A stretch of DNA of 64,000 bases from Armatimonadota bacterium (GTDB lineage: Bacteria > Armatimonadota > Fimbriimonadia > Fimbriimonadales > Fimbriimonadaceae): NCBI GenBank assembly GCA_020438215.1, contig JAGQUX010000009.1:1-64000 (forward strand), given 5' to 3'. Below are positions 52,421-62,041 of the stretch, piece by piece. The notes beneath the pieces are model-generated. The model was not told the DNA's origin and made no database searches. It saw nothing but the letters and a program-made list of their open reading frames with translations. How positions within the stretch are numbered: position 1 is the stretch's first letter; each line of letters starts with the position of its first letter. Made by a program: the position numbers and the translations under genes.

Positions 52421-55126
52421 ATGGGATTGAGATTCATGAGGGCGGCAATCGCCGCCCTTACTACTTTGGGAGTGATGTGCGTGGCATCCGCGCACACGCT
52501 CACGGTTGAGATTGGTCAGTCACGCGGCGACCAACTCGACGACTATCTGGACGCGGTTGCGCGGAACTATAACTTCCGCCTTGCGAAGCTTAGCGACAAG
52601 ATGCGCGAGCTTCGTGGTGATACGGCAACCTTCTCGATGCCGCTTCGTATCGTTCTCACTCAAAACGGTGTTCCTCTCCCTGTGCGACCTCAGGGCCGCG
52701 CCGTCGGATCTCTCATCCCAACATTTGATGCCACGGGCGCCCGCGCCTTCCCCAGCGAATACCGCACCTACCTCGAATCTGTTTTCACTGCTGCCGAACC
52801 AGCGATGAATGCCACATTTGGGATGCCAAGCTTAGGCGGAATCGTCCACGTCCGGAACTACGACGCGGACATCCAAGCTCGCCTCGCTGTCAGCGGCGGC
52901 TACTACATCCCGAATGGACCAGATGGTCCAGAAATCCGATTCCCTGTCTATCAAAGCTCAACCAGCGCGGGAATCAACTACGTTCACACTCTTTTGCTGG
53001 CTTATCTCGGTACTAAGGCGTACATCCACGATGCCTACAACGAAGGATTTGTTCGCGCGGCAACCATGCAGGTCGCCCGTACCCCAGGCTCAATTCCAAG
53101 CTCAACTTCCGATGTTATCGAATCCACGCTCGACAACCTCTACGATGTCAGCACATTCTATGATTGGAGCAACCAACCAGGGATCGGAGCTAAGCAGTTC
53201 ATTGCTCCAAACCTACTGAACCAGCCACTTCCCCTTGGCGGAAGCACTGGCGGCATTTTCCTACTCCGTATGCAGATGGCGGGAACCGCTTGGGCAAAAG
53301 TTCTTGTTCAATATCCCGGTTTCATTGCTCAGATGAACTCCTTCCAGTATGCGAACTTTGGTTCGTATAACACGGAGGCTCAGCTCAATGCCCTTGGTCA
53401 GTTCGTGATCAACGGTCTTGCTGGCTCCGGTAGCGCGACCGTCGAAGGTCTGTCCTACACCGACTGGGTGAAGCGTCAGCGCATCCTGGATATGCGCGGA
53501 AACGGCGGCGTAAAGGTCGTTCCGCAAGCATTCCCCATTGATCCAACGCCTGCCTCCAACGATTACGGCGTATTTGGTATCGTCCTGAACGCTTTCCAAA
53601 GCGACCCGATCGGCAACGAAACCCTGCTCGCCGGACAATCTTTCCCGATCTTCTGGCGCGATGACTTCAACCGATTCTTCACCAGCGCGCAAGATGACAT
53701 CATCAGCGTTGCCGATGGCTACGGATCTATCGTCCCGAACTTTCCCGAAGAGTCAGCCGATAACCGCCCGTACCGAGTGACTATCGACTTGCCGTATGAA
53801 GGCAAACTCGCTCGCCTTACTTTGCCCGCTGGGGCAATCGCTACGGGCACAAATCCGACGCCAAACACCTTCTACGGAACTCTTGTTGGATTCCCAGTTT
53901 TGGCAACCGGAAATTACGTGGTTCGTCTCACTTATGGAGCGACAACGGTGGATTTCTCCGCCGCGAGAAACGCTTTCGGAGGCACTCCGCTAGTCGGCAA
54001 CTTTGATAACGCGCAGACGATCACCGTTCAAGTCATTAGCCAAGCCGGTGTAGTGATGAGCCGCACGGTGAACAAAGGCAAAGGGGCACTGGCCCTCGAA
54101 ATTCGCCACCCGGACAGCTTCACAAGTCACGTCTTTAGCCGACCAGGCGAACTCCGCACGGTCGCCATCCCGCTCGAGCCATTTCGTCCCAATGCGGCTG
54201 ACATTCTTGGTCTGACCGACGATCAAACGCTCACTGCTCGCTACGACCCCACGCTCGGTCGATACATCTTCTATCCCGATGAAGGTGAGTTTGAAGAAGG
54301 GCTCGGCTACTTCGTCCGTGGCACATCGCAAAGCGGTGTTCTGGTGGAGGGGACAACTTCTCCTCGCACCCCGATCGCGGTCGCGCTCAAACCAGGCTGG
54401 AACCTCGTTTCCAACCCATCGCCTGGTTCAAGCCTGCCGCAAGTGATTACGGGAACATCTTCCCCGCAATCGTGGAGCTCTGCTCTTGGCACCGTAATCG
54501 GAACAACCTTTTTCCAATTCAACCGCGACCCGGTGAACCCCGATCTCGGCACACTCCTTTCCGCATCCACTTTCGAGACCGCCAAGGCGTACTTCGTGCG
54601 CGTGCTTGATCCGAATGGCGCGGTTCTCGTTTTTGGAACACTGAGTAGCTCCGCTCCTCAGGCCAGCCGAGCCGCCATTAGTGTCGGCAACGCCCTCGCC
54701 GCGCGCGCTGTCTCTCGAAGCCGAACTCAACTCGGAAGCTGGATGTCCCAAGTGCAGATGTCAAGCGACCTTGGCCACTTCTGCGCTTGCGAAATTGGAC
54801 AAGCTCCTGGTGCGTTGCGCGGATTCACAGATCGTGAAGATTCTCTTCTTGCTCCTGGGCCAGGCGGAACTCAAATTGTCGTCACGGACTTCGGGCCGCT
54901 TTACCGCGATATCCGGCGAGTAGGTGATCGAGAAACGTTCCAAATCACCGCTGTTGGCTTGATTCCGGGTCAGTGGTACACATTCCGCGCCTCGAATATG
55001 CTGGGCAATACCAGAATGCAAATCCGCCCTGTCGGAAGTGCCCGTGGCGGAGATATTGGCTCGGGTGGCGCATATCGCTTCCGTGCGACAGCCACCAAGC
55101 AAGTCTTTGAGGTGACCCCACGATGA
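52421..55126 (+). CDS. Large secreted protein of unknown function
   Basis: This 901-residue protein has a signal peptide (GLRFMRAAIAALTTLGVMC, cleaved near ASAH). The N-terminal 400 residues contain many Tyr and aromatic residues and resemble a helical, possibly enzyme-like domain (INYVHTLLLAYLGTKAYIHDAYNEGF) without a motif I know. Beta-rich domains follow, with the stress-free loop motif PGWNLVSNP at about 685. It lies between two lipoprotein genes and overlaps the second by 4 bases. ATG at 52421 was preferred; 52436 is possible. Confidence 0.7.
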   Translation: MGLRFMRAAIAALTTLGVMCVASAHTLTVEIGQSRGDQLDDYLDAVARNYNFRLAKLSDKMRELRGDTATFSMPLRIVLTQNGVPLPVRPQGRAVGSLIPTFDATGARAFPSEYRTYLESVFTAAEPAMNATFGMPSLGGIVHVRNYDADIQARLAVSGGYYIPNGPDGPEIRFPVYQSSTSAGINYVHTLLLAYLGTKAYIHDAYNEGFVRAATMQVARTPGSIPSSTSDVIESTLDNLYDVSTFYDWSNQPGIGAKQFIAPNLLNQPLPLGGSTGGIFLLRMQMAGTAWAKVLVQYPGFIAQMNSFQYANFGSYNTEAQLNALGQFVINGLAGSGSATVEGLSYTDWVKRQRILDMRGNGGVKVVPQAFPIDPTPASNDYGVFGIVLNAFQSDPIGNETLLAGQSFPIFWRDDFNRFFTSAQDDIISVADGYGSIVPNFPEESADNRPYRVTIDLPYEGKLARLTLPAGAIATGTNPTPNTFYGTLVGFPVLATGNYVVRLTYGATTVDFSAARNAFGGTPLVGNFDNAQTITVQVISQAGVVMSRTVNKGKGALALEIRHPDSFTSHVFSRPGELRTVAIPLEPFRPNAADILGLTDDQTLTARYDPTLGRYIFYPDEGEFEEGLGYFVRGTSQSGVLVEGTTSPRTPIAVALKPGWNLVSNPSPGSSLPQVITGTSSPQSWSSALGTVIGTTFFQFNRDPVNPDLGTLLSASTFETAKAYFVRVLDPNGAVLVFGTLSSSAPQASRAAISVGNALAARAVSRSRTQLGSWMSQVQMSSDLGHFCACEIGQAPGALRGFTDREDSLLAPGPGGTQIVVTDFGPLYRDIRRVGDRETFQITAVGLIPGQWYTFRASNMLGNTRMQIRPVGSARGGDIGSGGAYRFRATATKQVFEVTPR

Positions 55127-56010
55127 CAACTCAACGGACGAAAGCGTTCTTTCCATGGTTTCTTCTTGTCATGCTCCTCATCGCGCTGGGGTGCGGGGGA
55201 GGCGGTGGTGGCACGGTCACGAATTACAATCTCAGCGGGTTCGTGATCAATATCGAAACCGGTTCTGACCCAGATCCCGTGGCAACCGTGCGCGTCGGCG
55301 AAAACGCTGTCCTTACCGATTCCACCGATGGGTTTTTCAATATCCTGGTTCCACCCAACACGACTTCGCTGACGGTCACTTACACTCCGACTGGCGGAAG
55401 CCCGATTGTTCGTTCGTTCAGTTTTGCTGGCATCACTGCCGATACTGATCTCGGCGACCTCTTTGTTGGGCCTGAAGAAGTCACCCTCACGGGGACGGTC
55501 CAGGACTCCACGACAAATCAAGGACTCTCTGGAGTCACTTTGAAAATTGCCGGGCGGCAAGCAATCAGCGCTTCCGATGGATCGTTCTCAATCCCAGGCG
55601 TTGCGTATTCCAGCAACACGCAAACGGTTTTCTTTGGACTGCAAGGTATCGCCACCAAAACCAACTACTTTCAAGCCAATTTCAGCCCGACCTCCACACC
55701 CGTGAACGGAATAGTGGGCATCGGAACGATCTCCATGACGCCAGTGGGAGGCACTACGCCTCCACCTCTCCCGACGAATGTGAACGGTTCCACTACCCCC
55801 GCGAACGCGGCTATTGGTGGCACAGTTGAAATTCTCAGTGGAACCACCGTTATCCGAACAACCATCATTGATGGACTCGGACAGTTCAAAGTTTGGCTCC
55901 CGGCTGGGACGTATACGGCCCGGGTTACATCCTCGGGGGCATCTGGAACGTCTAACTTTACGGTCACCAATGTCAACAGCCAAATCTCGATCACTGTCCC
56001 CGTCAGCTAA
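55123..56010 (+). CDS. Lipoprotein with carboxypeptidase-regulatory-like domains
   Basis: This 295-residue protein has a lipoprotein signal (FFPWFLLVMLLIALGC, Cys24) and a poly-Gly stretch directly after. Three beta-sandwich segments follow, of the carboxypeptidase-regulatory type (YNLSGFVINIETGSDPDPVA, VTLTGTVQDSTTNQGLSGVT, GQFKVWLPAGTYTARVTSS). It is coupled by ATGA to the 901-residue protein gene. Probably a surface structural protein; function unknown. Confidence 0.75.
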   Translation: MTTQRTKAFFPWFLLVMLLIALGCGGGGGGTVTNYNLSGFVINIETGSDPDPVATVRVGENAVLTDSTDGFFNILVPPNTTSLTVTYTPTGGSPIVRSFSFAGITADTDLGDLFVGPEEVTLTGTVQDSTTNQGLSGVTLKIAGRQAISASDGSFSIPGVAYSSNTQTVFFGLQGIATKTNYFQANFSPTSTPVNGIVGIGTISMTPVGGTTPPPLPTNVNGSTTPANAAIGGTVEILSGTTVIRTTIIDGLGQFKVWLPAGTYTARVTSSGASGTSNFTVTNVNSQISITVPVS

Positions 56011-57397
56011 ATCGCAAGCCACGAACTTACTTGCATTTGCTGGATTGGTGGGCGTTATTGCGGCCGTCTACGCGGGCGTCAGCATGATCATGCGCCAAGA
56101 CCCGATGGCAGCTTATCGAGATACAGGAGAACCTCGCAACCGCGAAGGCATTGTAATGAAAGGCTTCGAGATTCGCACTTATCAGGGCGAAACTCTTCAA
56201 GTCGCGGCGGATGTTGATAAGGCAATCGTTCAAGATGACCGCACCCAAGTGACGCTTGAAGGCATCAGTGATGGACGATTCATTACCGATGACGGTGACA
56301 CCTTTGGCTTTGAAGTCACGAAAGCGGTCTACGGGCGAGTCAGCAAAGCGTTTGTTGTGGAAGATGGCGTCCGCATCACGAACGAAGATTTGGACTTAAA
56401 AGCCGAAGGATTCGTTTATGATCACCTGACTGAGCAAGTCCAGATCAAAGGGCCAGTCGAAGGCATTGTCAATGGCGGCACCATGAAAGCCGAAAACGTC
56501 GTCATTGATCTCAACGCAGGTGAACTCCGCACCGACAAGATGGCTTGGGTCGGCAAGCTAGAACTCCAGAACGGCAAGCTCTCCACCTGGAAAATTGACG
56601 TCGGTAAGTTCAAATACAAAGATGGCATCGGCACATGGACAGATGCTCGAGGACAAGATGACGACATGATCATCCGTTGCAAAACGATGACTTACGACAA
56701 GAAAAATGAGATCATCACGGCGGAAGGCGATGTCAAGTACTTCGGTATCGACGCCAATGTCTCCTGCGATAAGGCGGTCATTGAGCGCAATATCGGTCGC
56801 GCAATTTTAACTTCTAACACTCGGGTTTCGATGCTTGTGAAACCGGAAGATCAATCCACACCGAAAGAATCGGAAATCCCGCCGCTCACCCCGTTCGTCC
56901 CCGATGAAATCAAGGGAAGTCGTCCGGCGGCTCCTCGGACAAACACTCAAGAGAGCCCGGTTCGCAAAACCGACAATTTGCGGCAATACCCAACCGTAAT
57001 CGAAGCGGGCAAGGTGGATTACTACTACAAAGAAGGTCAGCGGCGGGCAACTGTTACTGGTTCACCTTGGGCGCGGCAACAACTTGGTGCTACTGACTGG
57101 CGAACTATATCTTGCCATTCCGCGCAATACGATGGCGAGCGAGAAAAGCTCACATTGAAGTCAAAGGCAGACAATGTCCGCGATGTGCGAATGCGCAACT
57201 CTGTCGGGGATGACCTCATGGCGTTCTATCTCATCGTCAGCACCAAAAAGGATGATGACGAAATGGAAGGCGAAGGCGTGATGGGCACGCTCATCTATGA
57301 AGAAGAGCAAGGTGGCGGTGGTTCAACCGGAGGCGGAACAGGATCCACAACCAGCGGCGGACTTCCGACCATCAACGGCCCCATCGGTCGCGGTTAG
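55970..57397 (+). CDS. LptC/OstA-like membrane-anchored protein
   Basis: This 475-residue protein has a basic N-terminus, one membrane helix (about 20-40) and a long repeat of short beta strands as in LptC/LptA jellyrolls (FVYDHLTEQVQIKGPVEGI, EIITAEGDVKYFGIDANVSC). An acidic, Gly-rich tail follows. It is probably anchored in the inner membrane with a periplasmic bridge-like domain. It overlaps the previous gene by 41 bases and is far from the main lpt operon, so it may serve a second lipid or glycolipid export path. Confidence 0.72.
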   Translation: MSTAKSRSLSPSAKSQATNLLAFAGLVGVIAAVYAGVSMIMRQDPMAAYRDTGEPRNREGIVMKGFEIRTYQGETLQVAADVDKAIVQDDRTQVTLEGISDGRFITDDGDTFGFEVTKAVYGRVSKAFVVEDGVRITNEDLDLKAEGFVYDHLTEQVQIKGPVEGIVNGGTMKAENVVIDLNAGELRTDKMAWVGKLELQNGKLSTWKIDVGKFKYKDGIGTWTDARGQDDDMIIRCKTMTYDKKNEIITAEGDVKYFGIDANVSCDKAVIERNIGRAILTSNTRVSMLVKPEDQSTPKESEIPPLTPFVPDEIKGSRPAAPRTNTQESPVRKTDNLRQYPTVIEAGKVDYYYKEGQRRATVTGSPWARQQLGATDWRTISCHSAQYDGEREKLTLKSKADNVRDVRMRNSVGDDLMAFYLIVSTKKDDDEMEGEGVMGTLIYEEEQGGGGSTGGGTGSTTSGGLPTINGPIGRG

Positions 57398-57954
57398 AGT
57401 TCGCCTTTGATCCCGAGCGCCTCAGAATTTCCACGCATCGCCGTAATCAAATTGTTGATGTGATCATTCAGCGGCAACTCAATCAGTTCTGCCCCAGAGT
57501 AGACATCCTCTCGATTCACACCCGCTGCGAAGTTGAGTGTTTTTAGCTTCTTGGTCACGCTCTTTGCTTCCAAGTCATGAACTGATTTGCTGGGGCGGAC
57601 ATAGCAACATGCAGTAATGAACCCACTTAGTTCATCGCAAGCGAACAGGTGTTTTTCCAGCGGCGATTCTGGCTCAACACCGGTTTTGGGAGCGTAGTGG
57701 GTGGCAATTGCACGGATAATCACCGGATCAGTGCCTCTCTCTTCCAGCCACTTCATCCCCCAAATCGGGTGTTCATCGGGGTGCTTTTCGTAATCAAAAT
57801 CATGAAGCAAACCGCAGACTCCCCACAGCTCAATATCTTCGCCGAGTTTCTCGGCATACCACCGCATACAGGTTTCCACTCCCAGCATATGCTTGCGGAG
57901 GGACTCGCTTTCGGTGAACTCACAAACTATCTGCCAAGCTACTTCTCGATTCAT
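57394..57954 (-). CDS. HD-domain phosphohydrolase-like protein
   Basis: This 186-residue protein has an intact HD metal site: His22 (LRKHMLGVE), His51-Asp52 (GLLHDFDYE) and a further His in AIATHYAPK. Such proteins hydrolyse phosphates of nucleotides or second messengers. It starts 4 bases after the AlbA_2-domain gene and its end overlaps the convergent OstA-like gene by 4 bases. The substrate is unknown. Confidence 0.82.
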   Translation of the reverse strand: MNREVAWQIVCEFTESESLRKHMLGVETCMRWYAEKLGEDIELWGVCGLLHDFDYEKHPDEHPIWGMKWLEERGTDPVIIRAIATHYAPKTGVEPESPLEKHLFACDELSGFITACCYVRPSKSVHDLEAKSVTKKLKTLNFAAGVNREDVYSGAELIELPLNDHINNLITAMRGNSEALGIKGEL

Positions 57955-57958
57955 GGCT

Positions 57959-59212
57959 CTAGTTTGCCGAATTTTCGATGCGATCCAGCACGAATTGGTC
58001 TCGATGGCGACCGGTGAGGTTCAAAGTACGGTTGCCATCTCGCACGCAAAGCTCCTCGCTCGGGGGCTCTTCTTTCTTGCCGGGGCGGATGAGGTAAGTC
58101 ACTTGTTGATGAAGCGGCTTGACTTCCACTAAGCAAAGGGTTTTGCCCTCTTTTTGCGGGAAGCTGATATTGACTGAATTCAGTGGAATCGGATCAACGT
58201 GCCACTTGATCGCCTCGCGAATCTTCCCTTCAAAAGTATCTTCTTTCGCTTCATCCTTAAGGTTGAAAAACTCCTCTTCCAGTCCAAGGATCGCGCCGTC
58301 ATCCTGCACTCCGATCCACACACGACCCCCATCTGAATTCAGAAAGGCGACAATCGCACGAAGAACATTGAACTTCAAATCGCCGACTTTTTGTTGTCGA
58401 CGCCGATCCCATTCCCAACTTGCTTTGAATTCCGTCGTCGCATTTTCGGTTGAGATTTCAAATCGATCGAAGAGCACATTCCCCGGCAAAATCCCGATGT
58501 TCACAATATGATGGATGTCTGGCCAAGGGGCAGAATTCGCACGCAGATGTTCCAGAGCAATCCGGAAACGAATCGCTTCAGCACAGAGATCGTCGGCGCA
58601 AAAAATATTCCACTTGCTCCAATCCTTCCCCGACTCTAGCGCTAATCGCACCCACTCTCCAACTCGAATTCCTGATCCCGCGTTGGGTTCAATCACTGGA
58701 TCCATTTCCGGGATTGCGCAAGAGTGCACTTCCCCTTCTCCCATGAACTCGGCTTGAAGTTGGGAGATCACAATAGGATCAGCAACCGGAATTTTGAGAA
58801 CGGAATTCCAAAACTCATTTGGCGGCGGGAACGGCAATGTATCCGATTCGCTGGTTGCGAGCAAAACCGGGCCGAGATATTCCGTCGACCCCACCGCTCG
58901 GTTCAACAAACTCCGAACACGACCAGATTTTGTGCTCGTCGCTTGCGACAGCAAGATATGAACCATTTGGTGGAAGCAATAAGGATGATCCTTTGCTCGC
59001 CAACGATTGACCAACCCAGAAACAAGCATTGATCCCTGAATATGATCAATCCCTTTCAGGAAGAGAACGCGCAGTGCCCAAAAGCGCAGGAGTTCAACCC
59101 GTTTCTCAAGTGGGAGTTTAACCTTCCAATTCCGCGCAAAGAGATCACACTGCTCAGAAAACTGTCTGAGCAGTGGATCCACTTTGGCGGTCGCTTCGCG
59201 CTCCCCTAACAT
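57959..59212 (-). CDS. Methyltransferase-remnant/AlbA_2 (Schlafen) fusion protein
   Basis: This 417-residue protein has a helical N-terminus (1-125). Residues about 165-252 resemble the SAM-binding half of N6-adenine DNA methyltransferases: EPNAGSG (175-181) for motif I and FCADDLCAEAIRFRIALEHL (204-223) for the next strand, but the catalytic NPPY motif is absent. Residues about 258-400 form an AlbA_2/Schlafen domain (TEFKASWEWD, NSDGGRVWIGVQDDGAILGL). I do not know this combination. It starts 10 bases after the S9 peptidase gene. Confidence 0.72.
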   Translation of the reverse strand: MLGEREATAKVDPLLRQFSEQCDLFARNWKVKLPLEKRVELLRFWALRVLFLKGIDHIQGSMLVSGLVNRWRAKDHPYCFHQMVHILLSQATSTKSGRVRSLLNRAVGSTEYLGPVLLATSESDTLPFPPPNEFWNSVLKIPVADPIVISQLQAEFMGEGEVHSCAIPEMDPVIEPNAGSGIRVGEWVRLALESGKDWSKWNIFCADDLCAEAIRFRIALEHLRANSAPWPDIHHIVNIGILPGNVLFDRFEISTENATTEFKASWEWDRRRQQKVGDLKFNVLRAIVAFLNSDGGRVWIGVQDDGAILGLEEEFFNLKDEAKEDTFEGKIREAIKWHVDPIPLNSVNISFPQKEGKTLCLVEVKPLHQQVTYLIRPGKKEEPPSEELCVRDGNRTLNLTGRHRDQFVLDRIENSAN

Positions 59213-59222
59213 CTATTAAAGA

Positions 59223-61217
59223 TTATAGATACTTCTTCCACCAATTGACAATTTCTTTTAGTCGGTGTATGCGAAGATCGCTTGGTCCGTTGCGGCTCAT
59301 TCCGTGACTGGTTGAGTCTGGATAACGGACAAATCGGCTGGGGATCCCTTGCATCTGCAATGCGTGGAAAACTTGTTCTCCCTGCTCCACATTACATCGC
59401 AGATCACCAACCGAGTGAATGATTAAAGTTGGTGTTGTAACCTTATCAAAGTAAGCGATTGGAGATTGCCGCCACATTTCTCTGATCTTTTCAATATCAC
59501 CCCAAGCGTAGCCACCGAAGTATTCATCATGAGCTAGCGGGAAGTCCGAGTTTCCGGCCATGCTTACCCAGTTGGAAACACAACGGTCTGTGATCGCCGC
59601 TTTGTAATCTTGAGAATGTCCAATCGCCCAGTTCGTCATGTAACCACCGTAGCTACCACCCATGATTCCAATTCGCGTTTCATCGATGTCATGGTCAAAC
59701 TGCATCCACTTAGTCACAGCATGAATGTCATCCCAATCTACAGAACCCCAGTTTTGGAAGATGCCACAACAAAATTCCTCGCCATATCCCTTCGATCCGC
59801 GCGGATTGCTGAATACGACTGTGTTGCCTTGGGCGCAAAGTAACTGGAATTCGTGGAAGAACCCAACTCCATACTGCGTGTGCGGGCCGCCATGGACTTC
59901 CAGGATCCCGGGTGTTTTGCCTCCACTTGATGGGCGCATCACCCAAGCGTGAACCTTCTTGTCATTTGTCGAATCCACCCAAATCTCTTCTGGCTTAATC
60001 AGTTCTAGCTCATCTAAAAGCTCGCGGTTGTGATCGGTGAGAACTTTGAATTCGCCGTTTTCAAAAACGCCAACGTCATTGGGGCGTTGCCAGTCGGCAT
60101 AGGTCACTGCTTGACGCTTTCCATCATTACTCAATGAACAAGGAGCCAGAAGATGCCAGCCGCTCGTCAGAACCTTGACTTCTCCAGTGGCAACATCAAA
60201 TTCACCGATTTGAATTTCGCCATGCCAAGCAATCGTCACGCGGATGGATTTCCCGTCCGGCATCCATTCCATGCACTCTCCGCCACCTGCGCCGACATCG
60301 CTCAATGTCGCGGCCTGCAAACAGTAATCAGCGGAATCGGAGATACATCGCTGCTCGCCGCCGGAAACTGGGCTGACATAGAGCCTTGTGTTCCGGTCTC
60401 CCCAAACATGGTCTTGCTCTGTATCGCCGAAATACGCCACAAATTCACCACATGGTGAAACTGATGGCGACCCCTTAGAGCCTTTTTCTAGTCCAGGAAG
60501 CATCGATGCATTGCCATCAAGGTCAACTCGGTAAAGCTGCTCATTCGGCTTTTCGCGCATCGGATGATCTTCGGCACTATGAGCAACAATCAGCCCGCTA
60601 GAATCTTTCAACCAATCGAAGGAATAGAAATCCAGGCGACTCGGGCCGTAAAGCTCATTCGCTTCTCCGGTTTGGACATTCACCAGCCAAATTGCGTATC
60701 GCTGATTCCCAAAGTAGCCATCCCCATCCAAGCGATACCAAATGTCATCAATTTCCACTGGCGGGGTACTCAGGCCATTGCCCTTGCGCTCCTCAGATGC
60801 CTTTTGTGTCCAAGCAGCGTGAGTCGGACGGAATCGGAAAGCAATCCACTTTGAGTCCGGTGACCATGCCAATGAGTCGACTGAACCTTCTGGCAAATCA
60901 GTCAACTTTGTGGCTTCGCCGGGGACATCCATCGGAAGCAAATAAATTTGCGCCATCTTGTCCTCCCGACCAGAGATAAAAGCGATGCGACCACCACAAG
61001 GAGACCAACGTCCATTCGCGCAACTCGAATCCCCTTGCGTTAGCTTTCGCCATTTACCCTTATCGACATCAGCAAGATGAAGATGGCTGATTTTTTTATT
61101 CTTGTCGTTGTCCGCTGCTAGCGAGTACAAAACATGGCCCCCACAAGGAGACATCTGAACGTCACTGACCACTTTGATGCGGGCGATATCTTCTGGGCGC
61201 ACAGGCCGTTTACTCAT
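59223..61217 (-). CDS. S9-family prolyl oligopeptidase-like peptidase
   Basis: This 664-residue enzyme has an N-terminal beta-propeller (about 15-400, repeated WSPDSKWIAF-type blades) and a C-terminal alpha/beta-hydrolase domain. The triad is Ser522 (GGSYGGYM), Asp605 (SVGDLRCNV) and His638 (STSHGMSRNG). It resembles S9C acylaminoacyl-peptidases. There is no signal peptide, so it is probably cytoplasmic peptide recycling. It is divergent from the FlaR-like kinase by 43 bases. Confidence 0.92.
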   Translation of the reverse strand: MSKRPVRPEDIARIKVVSDVQMSPCGGHVLYSLAADNDKNKKISHLHLADVDKGKWRKLTQGDSSCANGRWSPCGGRIAFISGREDKMAQIYLLPMDVPGEATKLTDLPEGSVDSLAWSPDSKWIAFRFRPTHAAWTQKASEERKGNGLSTPPVEIDDIWYRLDGDGYFGNQRYAIWLVNVQTGEANELYGPSRLDFYSFDWLKDSSGLIVAHSAEDHPMREKPNEQLYRVDLDGNASMLPGLEKGSKGSPSVSPCGEFVAYFGDTEQDHVWGDRNTRLYVSPVSGGEQRCISDSADYCLQAATLSDVGAGGGECMEWMPDGKSIRVTIAWHGEIQIGEFDVATGEVKVLTSGWHLLAPCSLSNDGKRQAVTYADWQRPNDVGVFENGEFKVLTDHNRELLDELELIKPEEIWVDSTNDKKVHAWVMRPSSGGKTPGILEVHGGPHTQYGVGFFHEFQLLCAQGNTVVFSNPRGSKGYGEEFCCGIFQNWGSVDWDDIHAVTKWMQFDHDIDETRIGIMGGSYGGYMTNWAIGHSQDYKAAITDRCVSNWVSMAGNSDFPLAHDEYFGGYAWGDIEKIREMWRQSPIAYFDKVTTPTLIIHSVGDLRCNVEQGEQVFHALQMQGIPSRFVRYPDSTSHGMSRNGPSDLRIHRLKEIVNWWKKYL

Positions 61218-61260
61218 GCGGCAGATTCTACGTCATCCCGAGTCAGGTAAACCCGAATTC

Positions 61261-61803
61261 ATGGAGCTCGGGCGGAGAATTCAAATCAAAGGAAGCTCCG
61301 GAAGCGGGAAATCGACCTTTGCCAAACGCCTGAGCGAGATCACTGGCATCCCCTACTACGAAGGCGATACGATCTATTGGCGAGCCAATTGGACAGCCCC
61401 TACAAACGAAGAATTTGCTGATCGCTTGGACAAAGCTCTCTCTGGTGAAGAGTGGATCTTTGACGGTAACTACGGCTCCCAGTCTGAGTTTTTTAGTCAG
61501 CGGGTAGAGACAGTGATCATCCTCAATTACTCCTTTTGGCTGATCATGAAGCGGCTATTGCGTCGATCCATTCGCGATGTCTCTAGTAAGAAGATGATGT
61601 ACGGGCACTCTCAACAAACATTTCGCGCTGCCTTCACGGGAAAGATGGGGCTGATCCCCTACACCATCCGCACCTTTCGAAGGCGTTTACGGCAATACGA
61701 TGAACTCGATGCCAACCCGGGTCATATCCAGGTGATCCGATTCCGACACCCTTGCGAGGCGGATAAGTTCCTCACTGACCTGCAGAACTCAGTGCCAAAA
61801 TAG
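61261..61803 (+). CDS. FlaR/adenylate-kinase-like P-loop protein
   Basis: This 180-residue nucleotide-kinase-like protein has a P-loop at the start (GSSGSGKST) and then LSEITGIPYYEGDTIYW and WIFDGNYGS, the pattern of the FlaR/topology-modulation group of small kinases. The substrate is unknown. ATG at 61261 was chosen so that the P-loop strand follows directly and the gene does not overlap the divergent peptidase. Confidence 0.82.
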   Translation: MELGRRIQIKGSSGSGKSTFAKRLSEITGIPYYEGDTIYWRANWTAPTNEEFADRLDKALSGEEWIFDGNYGSQSEFFSQRVETVIILNYSFWLIMKRLLRRSIRDVSSKKMMYGHSQQTFRAAFTGKMGLIPYTIRTFRRRLRQYDELDANPGHIQVIRFRHPCEADKFLTDLQNSVPK

Positions 61804-61807
61804 AGCT

Positions 61808-62041
61808 GTGGTCACCGTCCGAGTCAGCATCAATTTGAAACCGTCACTTCTCGATTCCGCCGGCAGAACGGTGGCGAGTTCCCTCCGCGATCTCGACTTC
61901 TCTGAAGTGCAAGATGCCCGTATTGGCAAAACTGTCACTCTCCAAATGGAGAAGTACGACGAAGCTCGCGTGAAGTCGATGTGCGACAAGCTTCTCGCCA
62001 ACCCTGTGATTGAGGACTACACGTTCGAGGTCATCGAATGA
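61808..62041 (+). CDS. purS: Phosphoribosylformylglycinamidine synthase subunit PurS
   Basis: This 77-residue subunit bridges PurL and PurQ in the three-part FGAM synthase. It shows VTVRVSINLKPSLLDSAGRT, VQDARIGKTVTLQ and the C-terminal NPVIEDYTFEV, all typical. The start is GTG at 61808. Its end overlaps purQ by 4 bases. purL is not in the window. Confidence 0.93.
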   Translation: MVTVRVSINLKPSLLDSAGRTVASSLRDLDFSEVQDARIGKTVTLQMEKYDEARVKSMCDKLLANPVIEDYTFEVIE

